Shown here in pieces: positions 1 through 6,581 of a stretch of 21,728 nt of DNA. Every line of letters begins with the position of its first letter. Position 1 is the stretch's first letter. A program made the translations under genes and the position numbers. The notes beneath the pieces are model-generated. The model had not been told where the DNA came from. It searched no databases and saw only the letters and a program-made list of their open reading frames with translations. This stretch comes from an uncultured Eubacteriales bacterium. GTDB lineage: Bacteria > Bacillota > Clostridia > Monoglobales > Monoglobaceae. The DNA is taken from NCBI GenBank assembly GCA_900550775.1, contig URTH01000009.1:1-21728 (forward strand). Direction: 5' to 3'.

Positions 1-337
1 GATTTCGGCGTGGGCAAGAGACGGCTTAACGGACGATCAGATCGCGAACAACATGGGCATATCAAGAAGTACGCTAAGCGAATGGAAAAAGAAATTCCCG
101 GACATTTCGGACGCCTTAAAAAGAAGCAAGGCGGTTGTTGACATCGAGGTTGAGAACGCACTCTATCAGGCGGCGCTTGACGGCAATATGACGGCCATTA
201 TTTTTTGGCTGAAAAACAGAAAGCCCGAAAAATGGCGCGACAGGCAGCAGGTTGAAATGAGCGGTGAGGTAGGCCGCGGTAATCCGTTTGAGGGACTTAC
301 CACCGAGGAATTAAAGAAGTTGGCCGGCGATGGATAA
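1..337 (+). CDS. Terminase small subunit (5' truncated by the window edge)
   Basis: The reading frame is open from base 2, so the gene starts outside the window; the ATG at 53 is an internal Met. The visible part begins with a helix-turn-helix (DGLTDDQIANNMGISRSTLSEW), the DNA-recognition fold of phage small terminases that bind the pac/cos site. A helical part follows (DALYQAALDG-like; EVENALYQAALDG) with the typical FWLKNRKPEKWRDRQQVE segment, and then an acidic tail. The protein would recruit the large terminase to concatemeric DNA. The stop overlaps the large terminase start by 8 nt, so the two are probably translationally coupled. Family assignment is firm; the cutting strategy (pac or cos) cannot be told. 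Confidence 0.9.
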   Translation, partial: ISAWARDGLTDDQIANNMGISRSTLSEWKKKFPDISDALKRSKAVVDIEVENALYQAALDGNMTAIIFWLKNRKPEKWRDRQQVEMSGEVGRGNPFEGLTTEELKKLAGDG

Positions 338-1727
338 AAACATTGTAAACGGGGCGATGATTGAACTTGCAAGACGTGAGTTTTGGTATTACTGTCGTGT
401 GATGGCCCCCGATTTTTATAAGCCTGAACGGGGCTACTTAAAAACGCTGTGTGATGAATTTCAAACATTTATCGGAAGCGACGACAGAATCCTTGTCGTA
501 AACGTTCCGCCGCGGTTTGGAAAATCGAGGACGGCGCAGATGTTTACCCAGTGGTCGCTTGGAAGAAACAAATCCTTAAAGGTTATGACCGGCTCATACA
601 ATGAAACGCTGTCAACGGTGTTTTCCAAGAATGTGCGCAATGCAATTGATGAGAAAAAAGCGGATGCGAACAAAACCGTTTATTCGGACATATTCCCCGA
701 TGTTAAAATCAAGCACGGGGACGGCGCGATGAACCTGTGGAGCCTGGAGGGCGGCTACAACAATTATCTTGCAACATCGCCGAGCGGAACCGCGACAGGC
801 TTTGGATGTGATTTGATGATTTTGGACGATCTTATTAAATCCGCATTGGAGGCGCATAACGAGGATTTGCTTGAAAAACACTGGGAATGGTTTGTAAATA
901 CCATGCTTTCAAGACTTGAAGAGGGCGGAAAAATCATTATTATTATGACGCGCTGGGCGACAAGGGATTTGGCAGGACGAGCGATGCAATTCTTTAAAGA
1001 CGAGGGCTGGAGATGCCGTCAGGTGATGATGCCGGCGCAATATCCGGACGGTTCCATGCTTTGCAGTGATATTCTGTCTGAAGATTCCTACCAGGCAAAG
1101 ATTCGGGCAATGGGCGAGGATATTGCAAAAGCAAATTACCAGCAAATGCCGATTGATATGAAAGGACGGCTTTATTCATCGTTTAAAACCTATGAAACGC
1201 TGCCAAACGACAAACACGGCAATTCGTTGTTTACGGTGGTAAAGTCATACTGTGATACGGCGGATACCGGTGCGGATTATCTGTGTAACATTATCTATGG
1301 CGTATATCATAAAGAGGCGTATGTCCTGGATGTGTATTATACAAAAGACGGAATGGAAATCACGGAACCGGAGACGGCGAAGCGTCTGATGCGCTTTGGC
1401 GTGAACGAAGCGGATATAGAGAGTAATAACGGCGGCCGCGGTTTTGCGAGAAATGTGGAGCGGGAGCTTTCGCAGCTTGGCTCAAACCGCACAAAAATAA
1501 ACTGGTTTTACCAGAGCAAGAATAAAGCAGCACGAATTTTATCAAACAGCACATGGGTTATGTCGCACGTTTATTATCCGGTAAACTGGAAGGATCGGTG
1601 GCCGGAATATTATGACGCGATGACAAACTACCAAAAAGAAGGAAGAAATAAGCATGACGATGCCCCGGATGCAACCACGGGCATTGCCGAAAAGGCGGAC
1701 AGGCCGGATTTGTTTAGTTTTAAATAG
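330..1727 (+). CDS. terL: Terminase large subunit (packaging ATPase/nuclease)
   Basis: This is the packaging motor: an N-terminal ATPase drives DNA into the prohead and a C-terminal RNase H-like nuclease cuts concatemers. Walker A is PPRFGKS at residues 60-66. Walker B is LMILDD at 162-167. A coupling motif IIIIMTRW lies near 202-209. Candidate nuclease metal ligands are Asp309/Asp312 (CDTADTGAD), Glu364 (DIESNNGG) and Asp443/Asp444/Asp447 (HDDAPDA). At 465 aa the length is normal and nothing appears to be missing. The ATG overlaps the end of the small subunit gene, and the portal gene starts 13 nt downstream. Confidence 0.96.
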   Translation: MDKNIVNGAMIELARREFWYYCRVMAPDFYKPERGYLKTLCDEFQTFIGSDDRILVVNVPPRFGKSRTAQMFTQWSLGRNKSLKVMTGSYNETLSTVFSKNVRNAIDEKKADANKTVYSDIFPDVKIKHGDGAMNLWSLEGGYNNYLATSPSGTATGFGCDLMILDDLIKSALEAHNEDLLEKHWEWFVNTMLSRLEEGGKIIIIMTRWATRDLAGRAMQFFKDEGWRCRQVMMPAQYPDGSMLCSDILSEDSYQAKIRAMGEDIAKANYQQMPIDMKGRLYSSFKTYETLPNDKHGNSLFTVVKSYCDTADTGADYLCNIIYGVYHKEAYVLDVYYTKDGMEITEPETAKRLMRFGVNEADIESNNGGRGFARNVERELSQLGSNRTKINWFYQSKNKAARILSNSTWVMSHVYYPVNWKDRWPEYYDAMTNYQKEGRNKHDDAPDATTGIAEKADRPDLFSFK

Positions 1728-1740
1728 CAGGTGAGAGAAA

Positions 1741-3201
1741 ATGATAGAATACAATGCAGGAACAAACCAAGCGATCAAAATCATCGAGGCGGGGGCGGCG
1801 AGTGCAAAGAGCCGGATCGACATCATCTATTATGAGCTTGCGGCGTGGCTAAAATCAGAAACAAGAAAAGAAATGCTGGACGGCTGGAACTATTATGACG
1901 GCAGACAGGATATCTTAGACAAAAGGCGTGAAATGATCAGCGAAAACGGGCAAAAGGTTACGATTTCAGCGCTGCCGAATTCCAGAATCACGGACAACCA
2001 ATACCGAAAGGCGGTCATCCAAAAGACAAATTATCTTTTCGGGCGGCCAATTACCTTTGAGACTGAGAGTAATTCTTATTACGCATTGCTGCAAGGGATT
2101 TTTAACAAACGGTTTCAGCGAATGATAAAAAATGCCGGCATTGATGTCTACAATGGCGGTATAAGCTGGATTTTCCCGTATGTTGATGACGGGCAGCTTC
2201 GGTTTAAAAAGCTGCCGTCCTATAATGTATTGCCGTTTTGGTCGGATGACGAACATACCGAACTTGATCTGGCCGTAATTTATGAACCGGTTATCGCGTA
2301 TGAGGGGCGGAAGAAGAAAACAATCAAAAGGGTCACGGTTCTGGACAGCGAGGGAGCAAAATATTACGTGATGCAGGGCGGCGCCTTGATTCCCGATGCA
2401 GAGCGTGAGGATGAACCGTATCTTGCGATCGGAGATCAGGCGTTTGCATGGGATCGGATTCCCCTTGTTGCGCTAAAGCGCGATGCGCAGGAAACACCGC
2501 TGATCCGCGGTGTGAAATCAATCCAGGATGCAATCAACACCATTTTATCCAATTTTGAGGACAATATGCTGGAGGACATGCGAAACACGATTCTCATACT
2601 CGTTAATTATTCCGGCGAGAATTTGGGGGAATTTCGGCGCAACCTTGCATCTTGCGGCTGCGTAAAGGTAGAGACGGTGGACGGTGTAACCGGTGACGTT
2701 AAGACGCTGCGGATTGAAGTCAATGCAGAGAATTACAAGGCGATACTGGAAGTGCTGAAAAAAGCAATGATAGAAAACACGATGAGTTATGACGCAAAGG
2801 ACGACCGTATCGGAGGCAATGCAAACCAGCTGAATATCATGTCGATGTATAATGACATTGATTTGGACGCGAATAATACTGAGACGGAGGCGCAGGCAGC
2901 CTTTGAGGAATTGCTTGCGTTTGTGAATACCTTTCTTAGGATCACAGGGAAAGGTGATTATGATAACGAAAGCGTAAAGGTTGTATTCAATCGGGATATG
3001 CTGATCAACGAGACAGAAATTATGGAATCGCTCTCAAAACTCGGCTTGCAGTTATCCCAGGAGACGCTGATTAACCAGGTGCCGTACATTACGGATGCAA
3101 AGCTGGAAATGGAACGGATCAAGGCCGAGCAGGAGGAGCAGCGCAGGCTCACAGACGTATACAGCGGCGCATTTGGTAAGCCCAAGGAAAACGAGGAATA
3201 G
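1741..3201 (+). CDS. Portal protein (SPP1 gp6 family)
   Basis: The portal forms the ring at the unique capsid vertex through which DNA enters and leaves. At 486 aa it is the usual size of the SPP1 gp6-like family. Family-typical segments are DNQYRKAVIQKTNYLFGRP (residues 85-103), the VALKRDAQETPLIRGVKSIQDAIN block mid-protein, and helical repeats NNTETEAQAAFEELLAFVN. The C-terminus has a charged, probably coiled-coil stretch (ERIKAEQEEQRRL). It lies between the large terminase and the MuF head protein, the standard position. AGGTGAG just upstream serves as ribosome binding site. The family call is based on sequence style and synteny. Confidence 0.93.
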   Translation: MIEYNAGTNQAIKIIEAGAASAKSRIDIIYYELAAWLKSETRKEMLDGWNYYDGRQDILDKRREMISENGQKVTISALPNSRITDNQYRKAVIQKTNYLFGRPITFETESNSYYALLQGIFNKRFQRMIKNAGIDVYNGGISWIFPYVDDGQLRFKKLPSYNVLPFWSDDEHTELDLAVIYEPVIAYEGRKKKTIKRVTVLDSEGAKYYVMQGGALIPDAEREDEPYLAIGDQAFAWDRIPLVALKRDAQETPLIRGVKSIQDAINTILSNFEDNMLEDMRNTILILVNYSGENLGEFRRNLASCGCVKVETVDGVTGDVKTLRIEVNAENYKAILEVLKKAMIENTMSYDAKDDRIGGNANQLNIMSMYNDIDLDANNTETEAQAAFEELLAFVNTFLRITGKGDYDNESVKVVFNRDMLINETEIMESLSKLGLQLSQETLINQVPYITDAKLEMERIKAEQEEQRRLTDVYSGAFGKPKENEE

Positions 3202-3204
3202 GCA

Positions 3205-4755
3205 ATGAATCACGCGGACTATTGGAAGGAGCGCATCCGGGCATTGGAGAAAGCCAGACATGATAGCAACGGAGGGCTTGTCAAAAGGCTTGAAGCCGAA
3301 CTTGATGTTGCTTTTCGGGAGATGGACGATAAGATATCTGGCTGGTATTCGAGAATTGCGAAAAACAATGCGGTGTCGATGGCGGAGGCGCGCAGGATGC
3401 TTTCTTCCGGCGAACTGAAAGAGTTTTATTGGACGGTTGAGGAATACATAAAAAAGGGCAGAGAAAACGGAATCCGTCATAATTGGGAAAAAGAACTTGA
3501 AAACGCGAGCGCGAGGGTGCATATCAGCAAATTAGAGGCATTGAAAATTGAACTTCGCGGGATTGCCGAGCGGCTTGGCACCAGTGAGGAGGCGCAAATA
3601 AGGCGTCATCTTGCCGCGCAGTATGAGGAAACCTATTATCGTACTGCGTTTGAATTGCAAAACGGGATGGGCGTCTATCAAAGCATGGCAAGCATCGGCC
3701 AAAAGCAATTGGAAACGGTATTGTCAAAACCGTGGACGACGGATAAAAAAACGTTTTCGGACAGAATCTGGACGGACAAGGATGCTCTGATCGACGAGGT
3801 AACCCGTCAGCTTACCAGAAATGTATTGCTGGGAAAACCGCGTGAGGATGCGATAAGAGCGATCGCCAAACGGTTTGACACGTCAAAAAGCAATGCAGCG
3901 CGGCTTGTGCATACCGAAAGCGCATTTGTTTCCGCAGAGGCGGCAAGAGATACATACGCATCTCTTAATGTTGAAAGGTTTGAGGTCGATGCCGCGCTTG
4001 ACGCAAAGACGTGCGGTATATGCGGTGAGATGGACGGAAAGGTTTTTGACAGAAAGGATTATCAGCCGGGGCTTACCGCGAATCCGTTTCATCCGAATTG
4101 CAGATGTACGACCGTGCCGTATATTGATGACGATATCCAGCGAGAACTTGAAAGGAAAACAGGGCGCGCTATACGCAATCCGGAGACGGGTAAAACCGAG
4201 ATTACGGACGCCATGACCTACAAGGAATGGAAAGAGAAATATGTTGACAATTCGGCCGAAAATGGTATAATAGAAACAGGAAGAGGAAGAGCCGTGAGTA
4301 TAAGTAATATAGATAGGCCGATAGAACAACGAAATACCGCAAAAGGAAACCCAAACGCAATATTGCAAATTGGAAGGCCGTTAAACAACAGACAGCAGAG
4401 ACTTCTTGACAGCTTAAATGAATATGATAGCCGAACTGTTGTGAACAAAAAAACAGTTAGTATGAAGGATTTGTCAGCGCTAACCGCGTTTACAGGCGAT
4501 GAATTCGCGATGTTTACCAAGGGCGGCGAAAGACTTATCATACGGGGAAACACGCATAGCGTAAACATTGACGTGAAAAAGGCTCTAGAACTCAGCAAGC
4601 AGGGTTACAGGTGGAGCGGACATACACATCCGGGTGTCGAATGGAACTCTTCAATGCCATCCGGCGGTGATAAAGAAATACTCAAATGTTTCAAACAGGA
4701 AACAAGTGTGATTTACGACTCGAAGGGGAAGTATAGAACTTTTGATAAGGAGTGA
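3205..4755 (+). CDS. MuF-type minor head protein fused to a C-terminal JAMM/JAB-like domain (candidate phage polymorphic toxin)
   Basis: Residues 1-310 form a SPP1 gp7/Mu gpF minor head protein. The signature runs from ARLVHTESAFVSAEAARDTY (232-251) to CGICGEMDGKVFD (270-282) and HPNCRC (296-301), with paired Cys-x2-Cys and Cys-x-Cys. These proteins sit inside the head on the portal and can be ejected with DNA. After a linker (about 311-365) comes an extra domain of about 150 aa. It ends with H473-x-H475, then S486-x2-D489 (SGHTHP...MPSGGD), with a candidate upstream acid at Glu433. This resembles the JAMM/MPN zinc motif (H-x-H-x(n)-S-x2-D), here with 10 residues between His475 and Ser486 rather than the usual 7. 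Variable C-terminal toxin domains on MuF proteins of temperate phages are known. The activity of this one is inference; the domain could instead be a non-catalytic MPN fold. Base composition becomes AT-richer from about 4240. A promoter-like sequence lies inside the gene, and a possible internal GTG start is at 4294. Confidence 0.9.
   Translation: MNHADYWKERIRALEKARHDSNGGLVKRLEAELDVAFREMDDKISGWYSRIAKNNAVSMAEARRMLSSGELKEFYWTVEEYIKKGRENGIRHNWEKELENASARVHISKLEALKIELRGIAERLGTSEEAQIRRHLAAQYEETYYRTAFELQNGMGVYQSMASIGQKQLETVLSKPWTTDKKTFSDRIWTDKDALIDEVTRQLTRNVLLGKPREDAIRAIAKRFDTSKSNAARLVHTESAFVSAEAARDTYASLNVERFEVDAALDAKTCGICGEMDGKVFDRKDYQPGLTANPFHPNCRCTTVPYIDDDIQRELERKTGRAIRNPETGKTEITDAMTYKEWKEKYVDNSAENGIIETGRGRAVSISNIDRPIEQRNTAKGNPNAILQIGRPLNNRQQRLLDSLNEYDSRTVVNKKTVSMKDLSALTAFTGDEFAMFTKGGERLIIRGNTHSVNIDVKKALELSKQGYRWSGHTHPGVEWNSSMPSGGDKEILKCFKQETSVIYDSKGKYRTFDKE
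4244..4271 (+). promoter_or_regulatory. Internal sigma-A-type promoter at the MuF/C-terminal domain junction
   Basis: TTGACA at 4244-4249, a 16-nt spacer, and TATAAT at 4266-4271 are both perfect consensus hexamers. An extended -10 TGn precedes the -10 at 4263-4265. The predicted start is near A4278. It lies in the codons of the linker (VDNSAENGII) joining the head domain to the extra domain. It would transcribe the C-terminal domain, the small gene at 4760 and the RNA at 5044. A Lys-Tyr-Val-Asp...Asn-Gly-Ile-Ile linker could produce part of this by chance, so it needs a transcript test. Confidence 0.6.
4294..4755 (+). other. Possible separately translated C-terminal domain (internal GTG start)
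   Basis: GTG at 4294-4296 is in frame with the head protein (Val364). A purine-rich AAGAGGAAGAG (4281-4291) lies upstream, giving AAGAGG a 7-nt spacing. It would yield a free protein of 153 aa containing only the extra domain with the H-x-H...S-x2-D motif. A transcript from the internal promoter would start about 16 nt before this GTG, which is a short leader. The free form is inference. The alternative is that the promoter serves only the downstream small gene. Confidence 0.3.
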
Positions 4756-4759
4756 TATT

Positions 4760-5029
4760 ATGTGCAAGATGTTTGATGATTGGTCGAAACAGATAGAAGA
4801 ATACTGCATGGAAAACAATCTGAATTTTGAAAAAGCGAAAAAAATGTCAAAATGCTGGAGCAACGATGATATCATTCTTCAGTATTTCAATCCCGAAAAT
4901 GAGAGCGTAAAAAACGGATTAGGTTTGCTCGATGAGACGCCTATGCCGGTCGTTTTGCTGATAACCAAAGATGGAAATAAATTAAAATTTAAACAAACCG
5001 AATATACCCAAAAGTACTTGGCGAATTAA
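4760..5029 (+). CDS. Small hypothetical protein, candidate immunity partner of the MuF C-terminal domain
   Basis: This 89-aa protein has no recognisable catalytic motif. The start at 4760 is chosen because AAGGAG (4747-4752) sits 7 nt upstream; an in-frame upstream codon at 4742 has no ribosome site. The N-terminal half looks helical and charged (MCKMFDDWSKQIEEYC), and the C-terminal half looks beta-rich (PMPVVLLITKDGNKLKF). It follows the MuF fusion gene by 4 nt. A hand count of 4801-4980 gives about 37 % GC, lower than most of the window. This position and size is where MuF polymorphic toxins carry their immunity genes. The immunity role is inferred from position alone; it could be an unrelated accessory protein. 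Confidence 0.75.
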   Translation: MCKMFDDWSKQIEEYCMENNLNFEKAKKMSKCWSNDDIILQYFNPENESVKNGLGLLDETPMPVVLLITKDGNKLKFKQTEYTQKYLAN

Positions 5030-5043
5030 CATATGCAAAGATA

Positions 5044-5144
5044 GGATATTTGAGGTGGAAGAATACGTCCACGTCCACACGCCGATGGTTTGACAAGGGG
5101 AAACCCTGAGAGATGCAGGAGAATTGGACGCCTGCCAAATATCC
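5044..5144 (+). ncRNA. Putative structured RNA of unrecognised class
   Basis: A perfect 9-bp closing helix pairs GGATATTTG (5044-5052) with CAAATATCC (5136-5144). Inside are GTGGA/TCCAC (5055-5059 with 5068-5072, or 5074-5078), AGGG-GAAA-CCCT (5096-5107, a GNRA tetraloop), and GCAGG/CCTGC (5115-5119 with 5131-5135). This is a multi-branched fold of about 100 nt in a non-coding gap. It is followed after 5 nt by a hairpin and a T-rich run, a riboswitch-like arrangement. I do not recognise the class. The helices were found by eye, not by energy calculation. Confidence 0.45.
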
Positions 5145-5149
5145 GAACG

Positions 5150-5180
5150 AGGGACTGCTTATGCCGTCCCTTTCCTTTTG
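5150..5180 (+). terminator. Hairpin with T-rich tail after the putative RNA
   Basis: AGGGAC (5150-5155) pairs with GTCCCT (5166-5171) across a 10-nt loop, followed by TTCCTTTT. It could be a weak intrinsic terminator or the expression platform of the upstream RNA. The interrupted T-tract and short stem make it weaker than the terminator at 5223. Confidence 0.4.
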
Positions 5181-5222
5181 CCCGAAAATAAGGGGAAATA
5201 GGGTATAACAATTCAATAAATC

Positions 5223-5258
5223 AAGCGTTTACATTAAGTTGTAAGCGCTTTTTTTATA
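5223..5258 (+). terminator. Rho-independent terminator
   Basis: AAGCGTTTAC (5223-5232) pairs with GTAAGCGCTT (5241-5250), 10 bp with one G-U, across an 8-nt loop. Seven T residues (5249-5255) close it. It would end transcripts from the internal promoter at 4244. It also sits in the middle of the head operon, so full-length late transcripts would need read-through or antitermination, or a new promoter downstream. Confidence 0.8.
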
Positions 5259-5351
5259 CACAAAATTATCCGCAGCGCACGGAACAAAATATAAGCGCAC
5301 CGCATTACCGGGACTTGCCGGACAAAAAGGACAGCGGTTTTAGGAGGTAAC
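5259..5351. other. Non-coding leader of the scaffold gene
   Basis: Together with 5030-5258 this forms the only gene-free gap above 300 bases. It holds a possible nested hairpin (ACCGC 5299-5303 with GCGGT 5334-5338, enclosing CCGG 5308-5311 with CCGG 5318-5321), and then AGGAGGT at 5342-5348 directly before the scaffold ATG. I see no convincing promoter here. Confidence 0.3.
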
Positions 5352-5954
5352 ATGTTAGAATGGCTCAAAACAGTTTTAGGAGAGGCCTATACCGATGATA
5401 TTGAAAAAAAAGTATCTGACGAGATAGGCAAAAATTTTGTTGCAAGGGCAGACTTCAACGCCAAGCTGGAGGAGATTAAAACGCTCCATACCCAGATCGG
5501 CGAACGGGACACGCAGCTTGAGAACTTGAAAAAGGTTGACGCAGAAGGACTGAAACAAAGGATTACGGAGTTGCAGAATGAAAATAAGAAGGCGCAGGAT
5601 GCATATAATGCCAAACTTGACGAGATTCGGTTTGAACATGCGCTGGAGGCTGCGCTTTCCGGGGCAAAGGCGCGGAATGTTAAGGCGGCAGCCGCACTGC
5701 TTGACCGTGAGACGATTACGTTTAAGGACGGAAAACTTTCAGGGCTTGATGAACAGATTCAGTCTATGAAAAAGGACAATGCGTATCTTTTTGAAGATGA
5801 CGCGGCAAAAAATCCTGTCAAGGGGATGAAACCCATAGGAAGTATGCCGCCGCAACAAAACAACAGCAGCGGCCTCGGCGCTTCTTTTGCGCAGCGGTAT
5901 AACGCAAGGCACGGGGCGGTACAGGAAAACAATCAAAATCAGAAGGGGGAATAG
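5352..5954 (+). CDS. Capsid scaffolding protein (phage Gp20 family)
   Basis: The internal scaffold guides assembly of the major capsid protein and leaves before maturation. It is 200 aa, with the N-terminus MLEWLKTVLGEAYTDDIEKKV and then a long charged coiled coil with heptad-like spacing (about residues 35-95; KLEEIKTLHTQIGERDTQLENL). A conserved helical block ALEAALSGAKARNVKAAAALLD and a Gln/Asn-rich tail follow, typical of the Gp20 family of Gram-positive phages. It carries AGGAGGT 4-5 nt before the ATG. Genes for the decoration-like and capsid proteins follow. Confidence 0.92.
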   Translation: MLEWLKTVLGEAYTDDIEKKVSDEIGKNFVARADFNAKLEEIKTLHTQIGERDTQLENLKKVDAEGLKQRITELQNENKKAQDAYNAKLDEIRFEHALEAALSGAKARNVKAAAALLDRETITFKDGKLSGLDEQIQSMKKDNAYLFEDDAAKNPVKGMKPIGSMPPQQNNSSGLGASFAQRYNARHGAVQENNQNQKGE

Positions 5955-5957
5955 AAC

Positions 5958-6560
5958 ATGGCTTATATCAATAGAAAAGCAACAGAAAAGAGACCGAATT
6001 TTATCGCGAGCGAAGTCGGTCTTGTGTTAAAAACGGTTCAGGTAAACGACACGGGGATTACTGCGGACGAGTATGGCTATAAAACAGTGAAAGGCGGAAC
6101 GGTTTATCCGAGCAACGATGCCGGTGCGAAGGGCATTATCTTTGAAAACGTTGACGTAACACATGGGGAGAGGGCGGCAAGTCTTATTGTCGGCGGCCGC
6201 ATTTACACAGACAGACTGCATACTGCGCCGAGCAGCGCAGCCAAAACGGCGCTTGCGGCAAAAGGAATTGTTTTTGACGATGACGAACCGACAATCTCCA
6301 GGGCGGTTACCAAGGCGAAAGTGTACACGGCCGGAACAACCGCATTTTCTGCATCAGATATTGCGGAGAATGCAGATGGGCTGACGCTTGAAATAACGGC
6401 CATCGGCAGCGATAACGATGCGGAGATTGCCACCGCCGCGCTTACTGCGAAAAAGGTGACGATGACAAAGGTGAAAGCCGGGAAAACGCAGATCACGTGT
6501 ACCGTAACAGACAGCCTTGGCGGCAAGACTGATATCACGGTTCCGGTAGAAATTGCCTAA
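5958..6560 (+). CDS. Putative capsid decoration protein with C-terminal Ig-like domain
   Basis: This 200-aa protein sits between scaffold and major capsid, the usual place for head decoration or fibre proteins. Residues 1-115 (AYINRKATEKRPNFIASEVG ... GGRIYTDRL) form an unassigned Gly/Val-rich beta domain. Residues about 116-200 read as a bacterial Ig-like beta sandwich (LTLEITAIGSDNDAEIA...KAGKTQITCTVTDSLGGKTDITVPVEI). Ig-like domains exposed on capsids are known to adhere weakly to mucus or carbohydrates. The structural role is inferred from position and composition. Confidence 0.7.
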   Translation: MAYINRKATEKRPNFIASEVGLVLKTVQVNDTGITADEYGYKTVKGGTVYPSNDAGAKGIIFENVDVTHGERAASLIVGGRIYTDRLHTAPSSAAKTALAAKGIVFDDDEPTISRAVTKAKVYTAGTTAFSASDIAENADGLTLEITAIGSDNDAEIATAALTAKKVTMTKVKAGKTQITCTVTDSLGGKTDITVPVEIA

Positions 6561-6581
6561 AGAAAGGGAGGATAAAAACTT

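Noticed and set aside
53..337. Small terminase starting at ATG 53
   Set aside because: The same frame is open to the window edge and the upstream residues complete the helix-turn-helix (DGLTDDQIANN), so the start lies outside.
3875..4216. Arg-rich plus-strand frame inside the MuF gene
   Set aside because: It is a shadow of the Mu F domain, has no ribosome site, and its composition is typical of an off-frame reading.
5090..5118. TTGACA at 5090-5095 as a promoter
   Set aside because: No -10-like hexamer lies at a suitable distance, and the bases belong to the putative structured RNA.
5044..5144. TPP or SAM riboswitch (CTGAGA and GAGGTGGA look familiar)
   Set aside because: The other conserved blocks of both classes are missing or out of order, such as GAACCTGAT for TPP and the GATGAAACCCGGCAACC core for SAM.
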